Source of the DNA: Chroococcus sp. CMT-3BRIN-NPC107
GTDB lineage: Bacteria > Cyanobacteriota > Cyanobacteriia > Cyanobacteriales > Chroococcidiopsidaceae
Assembly: GCA_019359635.1 (NCBI GenBank)
Contig: JAHHGY010000042.1
Coordinates: 1 to 32,591 of the forward strand
Direction of reading: 5' to 3'
Length of the DNA: 32,591 nucleotides
Under the pieces are notes generated by a model. It was given only the letters and a program-made list of their open reading frames with translations. It was not told where the DNA came from and made no database searches. Positions 27,401-32,591 of the stretch are shown here, piece by piece. The position numbers were made by a program, and so were the translations under genes. Position 1 is the stretch's first letter, and each line of letters begins with the position of its first letter.

Positions 27401-29107
27401 TGCGCGTTGATTTAATTGTTGGTAGGTTAGTTGTTGACTATCAAATACTACAGCGATCACGTTTGGTGTTTTTGCAGCTTGCAATTCAAACAGTTGATGG
27501 AATAATTTATCTGAGTAATTACAGCTAGTTTGATTCCATTGCTCTAATAACTGATGGCTTTCTGTAGCACTCAATAAAGGTAAATCAGCGATAGGAATAT
27601 CGGGATTTGCAATAATTCCTGTAAGTAACGTTTGAAAATGAGCGAGAAATTGAGAGATTGTGCTTTCATCAAACAAATCGGTACTGTAAGCCAAAAAACC
27701 GCTAATTCCCTCTGCTTTTTCTGACCAGAACCCGCTTAAACCAAAACCTTGCTCCCACAAATGCAACTCTAAATCAAATCTTGTAGTAGTCACCTCAAAC
27801 TTCAAAGGATTTAGAGTTATTCCTGGTAAGTTTAAAGGTTGCATTGGAGCATTTTGTAAGGCAAAAACTACCTGAAATAAAGGGTTTCGGCTCAAATCTC
27901 GCTCAGGGTGCAATTCTTCTACTAGCTTCTCAAAAGGTAAGTCTTGGCGATCGTAAGCTGCTATTGCTGTTTCCCTTACTTGTCCTAGTAATTCCCTAAA
28001 TGTTGGATTATGAGATAAATCTGTACGCAATACTAAACTATTGACAAAGAAGCCAATTAAAGGTTCTAATTGCGCTCGGTTACGATTTGCAATCGGCGAT
28101 CCAACTACGATATCTTTTTGTCCTGTATAGCAACACAGCAATACTTGAAAAGCTGCAAGCATTGTCATAAATAACGTTGCGTTTGCTTGCTTGCTTAAAT
28201 TTTCTAAACTAGCAGTTAAAGCCGGAGATAAAGAGATATTTTGCGTTGCACCTCGGTAGCTTTGCACGCTTTTTCGCGGCTTTGTGGGCAAATTTAGGAG
28301 CGGAAGATCCGCAAGTTGCGATTTCCAGTAAGATAGTTGACTTTCTAATACTTCTCCTTGCAAATATTTTCTTTGCCAAAATGCGAAGTCTGCGTATTGA
28401 ATAGGTAAGGGCGGTAAAGGATTATTTGTATAAAGTAGTCCAATTTCCCGAATTAATACCCCCAATGACCAACCATCAGCAACGATATGGTGGAGATTGA
28501 GGAGTAAAACATATTCATTTGGATCTAAATGCAATAACTTAACGCGCAGCAACAACTCATTGGACAAGTTAAACGGATGCTGGGCTTCTTGAGTCGCAAT
28601 GTTTTGGGCGACTGCTTGTTTTTCGGTAGCAGGTAAATGCTGCAAATCTACCACAGGCAAAGATACATCAAATTGAGGAGATGCGATCGCCTCTGGCGCT
28701 GCGCTCCGCGCAATCGCTTTTGGTTGTCCGTTAACTTCAATAAAGTTGGTACGCAAAGCTTCGTGACGTTGGACAATAGTGTTAAATGCTTGTTTTAAAG
28801 CTAAATAATCGAGATTTCCGGTAAGACGCAGCGCGGCAGGTATATTGTAAAAAGGATTTTGAGGAATAAGCTTATCTAAAAACCACAACCTTTGTTGTGC
28901 AAAAGATAAACAAGTACGATTAGTTTGAGTTACAAGCGGCGGTGCTGGACGTAGTAAGGCGATTAATTGCGACTTGTATTTAGTTATTTGCGATCGCATT
29001 TCTGCCGTTAAAATGCCTTGAGGAGCGTTACATTGCAAGCTTTCTCCTTCAACAACAACTTGAATATCTAAACGTCGTAAATTTGCCAACAATTTTGCAG
29101 CGCTCAA
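24494..29107 (-). CDS. NRPS middle module: TubC docking-C-A-N-methyltransferase-PCP
   Basis: Second module, 1537 residues. Residues 1-53 are a TubC-type N-terminal docking domain (LLANLRRLDIQVVVEGESL then APQGILTAEMRSQI). Condensation about 65-500, HHIVADG 206-212. Adenylation starts about 535, with YTSGSTGTPKG 681-691 and Asp727. An N-methyltransferase is inserted after motif A8 (about 975-1230; SAM motif VLEIGCGTG 1033-1041; FNIIGWNSSYTG). Then NGKVNRRAL (about 1400) and carrier Ser1463. The C-terminus IVPLSRDAHRRLRSSL looks like a cyanobacterial C-terminal docking tail. The pocket reads D-A-F-I-I-G-A-I-W-K, which I cannot assign. The start is TTG at 29107, overlapping the previous stop by 4 bases behind AGGAGGTGGAGTT. 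Two 13-residue peptides (131-143 and 1417-1429) derive from an inserted DNA repeat. Confidence 0.95.
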   Translation of the reverse strand: MSAAKLLANLRRLDIQVVVEGESLQCNAPQGILTAEMRSQITKYKSQLIALLRPAPPLVTQTNRTCLSFAQQRLWFLDKLIPQNPFYNIPAALRLTGNLDYLALKQAFNTIVQRHEALRTNFIEVNGQPKAIARSAAPEAIASPQFDVSLPVVDLQHLPATEKQAVAQNIATQEAQHPFNLSNELLLRVKLLHLDPNEYVLLLNLHHIVADGWSLGVLIREIGLLYTNNPLPPLPIQYADFAFWQRKYLQGEVLESQLSYWKSQLADLPLLNLPTKPRKSVQSYRGATQNISLSPALTASLENLSKQANATLFMTMLAAFQVLLCCYTGQKDIVVGSPIANRNRAQLEPLIGFFVNSLVLRTDLSHNPTFRELLGQVRETAIAAYDRQDLPFEKLVEELHPERDLSRNPLFQVVFALQNAPMQPLNLPGITLNPLKFEVTTTRFDLELHLWEQGFGLSGFWSEKAEGISGFLAYSTDLFDESTISQFLAHFQTLLTGIIANPDIPIADLPLLSATESHQLLEQWNQTSCNYSDKLFHQLFELQAAKTPNVIAVVFDSQQLTYQQLNQRANQLAHYLQELEIKPESLVGICVDKSLEAIVGILGIFKAGGAYVPIDPSYPQSRREFMLADTQVKIVLTQQSLTSLFANIKLICLDTDEHIATCTAENPTSSVNQDNLAYVIYTSGSTGTPKGVLIEHRGLCNVIAAQIQTFELRSPNRILQFSSLSFDAFIFEMLLAFGVGASLYIPPKKAQLPGKDLVEFLQANAIDTTIISPAVLAVLAATELPALQTVIAGGEACTTEIVQQWAKNRRFFNAYGPTEATIWATVGRLTISSDRPSIGRPVANTQIYILDEFFHPVPIGVVGEVYIAGDGVARGYLNQEELTAQRFIDNPFATNRLYKTGDLARYRHDKSLEFIGRIDEQVKIRGFRVELGEIETVLKKHPMVENAIALANKDRLIAYIVPQPTVEKQLQLEQVKQWENLYNRTYSQSANEPTFNIIGWNSSYTGLPLPTKQMQTWVKSRALQILTLQPQRVLEIGCGTGLLLFQIAPYCTEYIATDFSAASIQYLEPLLQPLPQVKLLQRVATDFTGIAASSFDCLILNSVVQYFPSLDYLLQVLKQAIETVAPGGFIFIGDVRNLQLLSAFHAAVQLHRSEGDLSQEQLQQQLQIAIFQETELVIDPAFFATLKQQFSRISHVQVQLTRGEDRNELTQFRYNAILHIEAQKTTVCNCKLDWEQDNLNLSKVERYLVENQPAVLQVAKIPNSRVIAAVKTAQWLTNGTESLQNISQMREVQQLETEGIEPEDWYRLNKLPYTVEVSWINTDATGCYDVIFQCLSQKAIFDIEVANKNYPAKTNANNPLQAQLARHLIPQLQSYLQQNLPDYMIPAAFVALEKIPLTTNGKVNRRALPTPNWGRNAIALSAAPYAIAPTSPTEQKLANIWADLLGLKNVSIEDNFFHLGGHSLLATQLISRIRDTFSVELPLQKVFETPQIAPLAKAIEILQSSNKTLPAIGIVPLSRDAHRRLRSSLKNPENLGR
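24825..24861 (+). repeat. 37-bp near-palindromic repeat, copy 1
   Basis: GCGATTGCG-4-GCGCAGCGC-5-GCGATCGCAT on the plus strand. Copy 2 (28681-28717) has the same three blocks and the same spacing on the minus strand. One end carries a HIP1 octamer. In the NRPS gene this copy encodes AIALSAAPYAIA (about residues 1417-1428) in the linker between adenylation and carrier domains. Confidence 0.75.
28681..28717 (-). repeat. 37-bp near-palindromic repeat, copy 2
   Basis: The same element as copy 1, inverted: GCGATTGCG-4-GCGCAGCGC-5-GCGATCGCAT read on the minus strand. It encodes AIARSAAPEAIA (residues 131-142) in the N-lobe of the condensation domain, where the other two condensation domains of this cluster have no such residues. 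The frame is preserved. Confidence 0.75.
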
Positions 29108-32100
29108 AACTCCACCTCCTCACGATTAGTAGCATTTTTGCTACTGGCTATATACTCCGCCAATCCACCAATTGTTGGCGTTTCAAACACTCTCCCAAGG
29201 GGTACTTGTACGCCAAAACTCTCGCGGATTCTAGAAACTAGCGCAGTTGCGAGTAAAGAATGTCCCCCCAATTCAAAGAAGTTATCATCAATACCAGCTT
29301 TAACTCCTAGTAATCCATCCCATAGTTGCAATAATTGGGCTTCTATAGAATTACGCGGAGTTTTGTCAGAGATATGGGTAAAATCCGGTGTAGGCAAGGC
29401 GCGACGGTCTACTTTACCATTAAGTGTTAAAGGTAATCTCTCCAAAAATACAAAAACCGCCGGAATTGAGTAGTTTGGTAACTTAGCTTGCAAAAACTCT
29501 TTCAATTCTTGGCTTTTTAGCTTTAAATTCTTCTGAGTAACAACATAAGCAACTAAACTGTCTTTTTTTACTACAACTACAGTTTCGCGGACTTTGGGAT
29601 GTTGATTTAATACCGTTTCAACTTCCCCTAACTCAATGCGAAAACCCCGCAATTTTACTAAATCGTCTCTGCGTCCAATAAATTCTAAATTTCCATCAGG
29701 TAAATAACGAGCAAAATCACCAGTTTTGTACAAACGCGCTGATTTTAGCCAAGGATGAGGAATAAATTGTTTAGCCGTCAATTCAGGACGATTGAAATAG
29801 CCTTGTGCTAAACCATCGCCACCAATGTATATTTCTCCTGAAACTCCTACAGGTACGGGGTTTAAGTAGTTATCTAGTAGATATATTTGCGTATTTGCGA
29901 TCGCTTTTCCAATTGGGATAGTCTTTACTTGCGCTACATTCTCCACTTCGTACCAAGTAGTAAAAGTAGTATTTTCTGTGGGCCCATAAACGTGTAACAA
30001 GTGCTGGGGTTTGCTTTCAAACACTGCTTGCACCGATTTTACATCTACCACTTCACCGCCAAATAGCAAATATTTCAAACAGCTAAAAGCCGACGGAATT
30101 TCTCGCGCTACTTGGTTAAATAAAGCAGTAGTCAGAAATAAAACATCAATCTCTTGCTGTTGGAGAGTTTGGGCAAAATCTGGAGGAGAAAGCAAGGTTT
30201 CTCTATCAATTCCCACTAATTGCGCTCCGTTTAAAAGTGCGCCCCAAATCTCAAAAGTCGCCGCATCAAAGGAAATATTGGCACATTGAGCAACTTTATC
30301 GCATCCTTTCCAAGTAATGTAATTAGAATCAATTAATCTATTTACCGCTTGATGAGTTACAGCTACACCTTTAGGAAGACCTGTAGAGCCAGAAGTATAA
30401 ACTATATAAGCTACAGTTTCGGTGGTGGATTGATTAGGGAGATTCTCATCGCTTTGGAGAGCGACTTTTTGCCAATCTCTTTCTAAGCAAATAATTTGGG
30501 TGTTAAAAAATAGGTGAGTAAAGCTACTTTGAGTAAAAATCGCACTCAATCCCGTATCTTCTACCATAAACTGAAGTCGCTCTACAGGATAAGCTGGATC
30601 TATAGGCACATAAGCACCTCCAGCTTTAATAATACCGAGCATTGCCGCGATCGCTACTGGGCTTGATTCTAAGCAAATTCCTACTAATGAGTTTTTACCC
30701 ACACCTAGTTTTTGCAAATAACGCGCTAGTTGATTGCTACCGTTATTTAGTTGCTGATAAGTAATTTGGCGATTTTTATAGTTAAGGGCGATCGCATTAG
30801 GATTATTATTTACCTGAATCTCAAATAACTTTTGAATAGATAGATGTTTTTGATAATCGCGCTGCGTCTGATTCCATTCCCCCAAAATTTGCTGTTTTTC
30901 GGCGGCGCTCAACAAAGGTAAATCGGCTAACTTAGTATCAACATTCTCAAGTGCGCCCGTTAACAAAATTTGAAAATGCTGAAGTAATAAAGAAGTCGTC
31001 TCTCCATCAAATAAAGCAGTATTGTAAACTAAAACTCCCCGCAATCCTGCCGATTGTTGCCATTTATCTCCCCACAAGCTTCTAAAATCTTCGCCGCATT
31101 CCCACAAATAAAGCTCCAAATCAAACCTAGCCGTTGTAGTCTCAATTTCTTTAAAAGCCGAAAGCGTCAACCCCGGTAGTTCTAATTGCTTCATAGGGGC
31201 ATTTTGCAGCGCGATCGTCACTTGAAACAGAGGATTTTGATTTAAACTTCGTTCTGGGTGCAACTGCTCTACTAGCTTTTCGAAAGGCAAATCTTGATGA
31301 GCGTAAGCGTCTATTGCAACTTGCTTAACTCTAGCTAACAATTCTTTAAAACTAGGATTTGCTGATAAATCCGTGCGAATAACTAAACTATTAGCAAAAA
31401 AACCAATTGCATTTTCCAATTCTCGGCGATTGCGGTTTGCAATGGGAGATCCTACAACAATATCTGTTTGTCCGGTGTAACGATACAGTAAAGCCTGAAA
31501 AGCTGCAAGCAATATCATATATAGCGTAACGCCTTCTTGCTGACTGACTAAAGCGATTTTTTGCGCTAAATCTTGAGGTAATTCTATTAACTTCGTTGCT
31601 CCTTGATAACTATGCTGCAAAGAACGATTTGGGGCTATTTCAAGCTCAGGCAAGTTTTGTAATTGCGATTTCCAGTAAGCTAGTTGTTTTTCTAACACAT
31701 CCCCTTGCAAATATTCTCGCTGCCAATGGGCAAAGTCTGCATACTGAATTGTGACTTCCTCTAACGGTGAAGGTTTACCTGCACAAAAAGCCGTATAAAG
31801 CAATCCTAATTCTTGAATTAGTAAAGCGCTCGACCATTCATCAAAGATTATGTGGTGTAATGCGATCGCTAATATATATTCTTCTGCCTCAATTTGCCAC
31901 AACTTTACTCTTAATAGCGCTCCATACTCCAAATTAAAAGGTTTCTGACTAAATGCCGCAATTTCCTGCTGCGCTGCGGCTTCTCTTTCCTTTTTAGGCA
32001 AAGTTTGTGAATCAATTAATGGGATAGATATTTTTAAATTTGGTAAAACTAGCTGTACAGGTTTTCCTTCTACAGTGTCAAAATTAGTTCGTAATACTTC

Positions 32101-32307
32101 ATGACGGCGGACAATTTCATTAAAGCTTTTTTCTAAAGCGGCGATATCTAGCAAACCCATAAGGTGCAAGACATTCACCACGTTGTAGCCAGAAGAATTG
32201 GGAAATAGGCGATCGAGAAACCACAGCCGTTGTTGTCCAAAGGATGCAGGAAAAACAAAAACTTCTTCTTCAGAAATATTGTGGGGATCCGATCCTGCTA
32301 AAGTCAT
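29104..32307 (-). CDS. NRPS first module: C-A-PCP
   Basis: First module, 1067 residues. Condensation about 15-450 with HHIIFDEWS at 151-159 (E in place of the usual G, a variant seen in other NRPS). Adenylation about 490-975 with YTSGSTGLPKG 637-647, Asp681, YGPTE and GRRDDLVKLRG. Carrier Ser1017 (LGGHSLL). The C-terminal tail ASSKNATNREEVEF is short and acidic, as expected for a partner of the TubC docking domain on the next protein. The pocket is D-A-F-F-L-G-V-T-F-K, a branched aliphatic (Ile/Val-like) code. It begins with a full C domain yet no upstream module exists, so it must accept an acyl group or a donor made elsewhere. The start is ATG at 32307 with no clear ribosome-binding site. 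Promoter region 32308-32401. Confidence 0.95.
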   Translation of the reverse strand: MTLAGSDPHNISEEEVFVFPASFGQQRLWFLDRLFPNSSGYNVVNVLHLMGLLDIAALEKSFNEIVRRHEVLRTNFDTVEGKPVQLVLPNLKISIPLIDSQTLPKKEREAAAQQEIAAFSQKPFNLEYGALLRVKLWQIEAEEYILAIALHHIIFDEWSSALLIQELGLLYTAFCAGKPSPLEEVTIQYADFAHWQREYLQGDVLEKQLAYWKSQLQNLPELEIAPNRSLQHSYQGATKLIELPQDLAQKIALVSQQEGVTLYMILLAAFQALLYRYTGQTDIVVGSPIANRNRRELENAIGFFANSLVIRTDLSANPSFKELLARVKQVAIDAYAHQDLPFEKLVEQLHPERSLNQNPLFQVTIALQNAPMKQLELPGLTLSAFKEIETTTARFDLELYLWECGEDFRSLWGDKWQQSAGLRGVLVYNTALFDGETTSLLLQHFQILLTGALENVDTKLADLPLLSAAEKQQILGEWNQTQRDYQKHLSIQKLFEIQVNNNPNAIALNYKNRQITYQQLNNGSNQLARYLQKLGVGKNSLVGICLESSPVAIAAMLGIIKAGGAYVPIDPAYPVERLQFMVEDTGLSAIFTQSSFTHLFFNTQIICLERDWQKVALQSDENLPNQSTTETVAYIVYTSGSTGLPKGVAVTHQAVNRLIDSNYITWKGCDKVAQCANISFDAATFEIWGALLNGAQLVGIDRETLLSPPDFAQTLQQQEIDVLFLTTALFNQVAREIPSAFSCLKYLLFGGEVVDVKSVQAVFESKPQHLLHVYGPTENTTFTTWYEVENVAQVKTIPIGKAIANTQIYLLDNYLNPVPVGVSGEIYIGGDGLAQGYFNRPELTAKQFIPHPWLKSARLYKTGDFARYLPDGNLEFIGRRDDLVKLRGFRIELGEVETVLNQHPKVRETVVVVKKDSLVAYVVTQKNLKLKSQELKEFLQAKLPNYSIPAVFVFLERLPLTLNGKVDRRALPTPDFTHISDKTPRNSIEAQLLQLWDGLLGVKAGIDDNFFELGGHSLLATALVSRIRESFGVQVPLGRVFETPTIGGLAEYIASSKNATNREEVEF

Positions 32308-32330
32308 TAGTTAATTTACTGGCGTATAGC

Positions 32331-32351
32331 TAACTCTTTTTAACGGAGTTA
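32331..32351. promoter_or_regulatory. Dyad in the NRPS upstream region
   Basis: TAACTC-TTTTTAACG-GAGTTA is a perfect 6-bp inverted repeat 23 bp upstream of the first NRPS start codon, in the 94-bp divergent gap to the lyase fragment. It may be an operator or a leader hairpin. The short length makes chance possible. Confidence 0.3.
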
Positions 32352-32401
32352 CAACGAAAATAGCTCTACATTTAGATAGATTAAGCTACAGCTAACTAAC
32401 A

Positions 32402-32467
32402 ATGATTTCTGCCGATTTAAAAACTCTTGCTGACTATATGACTGGTGAATTTGACAACCAAAAGCAA
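32402..32467 (+). pseudogene. CpcT/CpeT-type bilin lyase, N-terminal fragment cut by IS
   Basis: ATG at 32402 opens a frame reading MISADLKTLADYMTGEFDNQ then KQ. This looks like the N-terminus of CpcT/CpeT-family phycobiliprotein chromophore lyases (about 200 residues), which attach phycocyanobilin to phycobiliprotein Cys residues. After residue 22 the similarity ends and a stop follows at 32495-32497. The sequence beyond belongs to an IS5-family transposase on the other strand. The gene is therefore interrupted by the IS; its remainder, if any, lies outside the window. The call rests on 22 residues. Confidence 0.5.
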
Positions 32468-32471
32468 GAAC

Positions 32472-32591
32472 CTATCCCACTAATAAAATTCTATTAATCC
32501 AAATGTGAATTGTAGCTAGAGAAAGAAAAGCGTTGAAGCAGGCAGAAATGCGCTCCCATCGAACAACAAGCCTACGATATTTTCTTTGGAA
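32472..32591 (-). mobile_element. IS5-family transposase, C-terminal part (runs off window)
   Basis: Reading the minus strand from the window edge, 39 codons are open and end in TAG at 32472-32474. The sequence contains RRLVVRWERISACFNAFLSL and ATIHIWINRILLVG. This is the characteristic C-terminus of IS5-group transposases, including the last catalytic region R-x3-R-W-E-R. The rest lies beyond 32591. The element's terminal repeat should lie at about 32467-32471, immediately after the stop, where the lyase frame breaks. Confidence 0.75.

Noticed and set aside
1-32591. tRNA genes, CRISPR array, riboswitch or integrase attachment site
   Set aside because: I looked for cloverleaf-type arms, regularly spaced direct repeats, known riboswitch cores and tRNA-end duplications and saw none; the HIP1 octamers are a genome-wide feature and not an array.

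Overview
The window is cyanobacterial chromosome. The evidence is a nirA-nrtABCD-narB nitrate operon with ferredoxin-type NirA, a Psb29/Thf1 photosystem II biogenesis gene, a CpcT/CpeT-type bilin lyase fragment, many HIP1 octamers (GCGATCGC), and proteins that read like Chroococcidiopsidales/Nostocales homologues. The genus cannot be fixed from this sequence. Both edges carry transposase fragments: IS4-type on the left, IS5-type on the right.

Layout. 1-830: an IS4-family transposase C-terminus abutting a dead WD40-repeat gene end. 887-10416 (minus): the nitrate assimilation operon nirA-nrtA-nrtB-nrtC-nrtD-cynS-narB, with a cyanase gene between nrtD and narB. A textbook NtcA promoter (GTA-N8-TAC, 22-nt gap, TAN3T) lies upstream of nirA. 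10801-11226 (plus): a Tat-type Rieske protein, divergent from nirA. 11221-12464 (minus): panD and ppa, with a receiver-domain relic touching the end of panD. 12629-13551 (plus): a PsiE-like membrane protein and the nitrate-reductase-associated protein NarM. 13925-16520 (plus): a solitary, degenerate NRPS adenylation protein and a HetI/Sfp-type phosphopantetheinyl transferase. 16558-20452 (minus): HEAT-repeat protein, GNAT acetyltransferase, small membrane protein, AmpG-like MFS carrier and Psb29. 20528-32307 (minus): three tightly packed NRPS genes. 32402-32591: a CpcT/CpeT-like lyase gene cut by an IS5-family element.

How the genes fit together. NrtABCD imports nitrate or nitrite, NarB (helped by NarM) reduces nitrate to nitrite, and NirA reduces nitrite to ammonium. 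CynS adds ammonium from cyanate. All of this sits behind an NtcA-type nitrogen-limitation promoter. The NRPS genes form a three-module line: C-A-PCP, then TubC docking-C-A-NMT-PCP, then C-A-PCP-TE. My reading is a short N-methylated lipo- or tripeptide-like product, with residue 1 branched aliphatic, residue 2 N-methylated and unassigned, and residue 3 probably aromatic. The phosphopantetheinyl transferase could prime its carrier proteins. No loading module, MbtH protein, epimerase or exporter is visible.

The least expected observations are: a 37-bp near-palindromic repeat inserted twice, in opposite orientations, in one NRPS gene and encoding nearly the same peptide each time; a probable in-frame repeat insertion in cynS; and a lone adenylation protein with a glycine-like pocket that has lost the amino-group-anchoring Asp and one residue of its phosphate loop.
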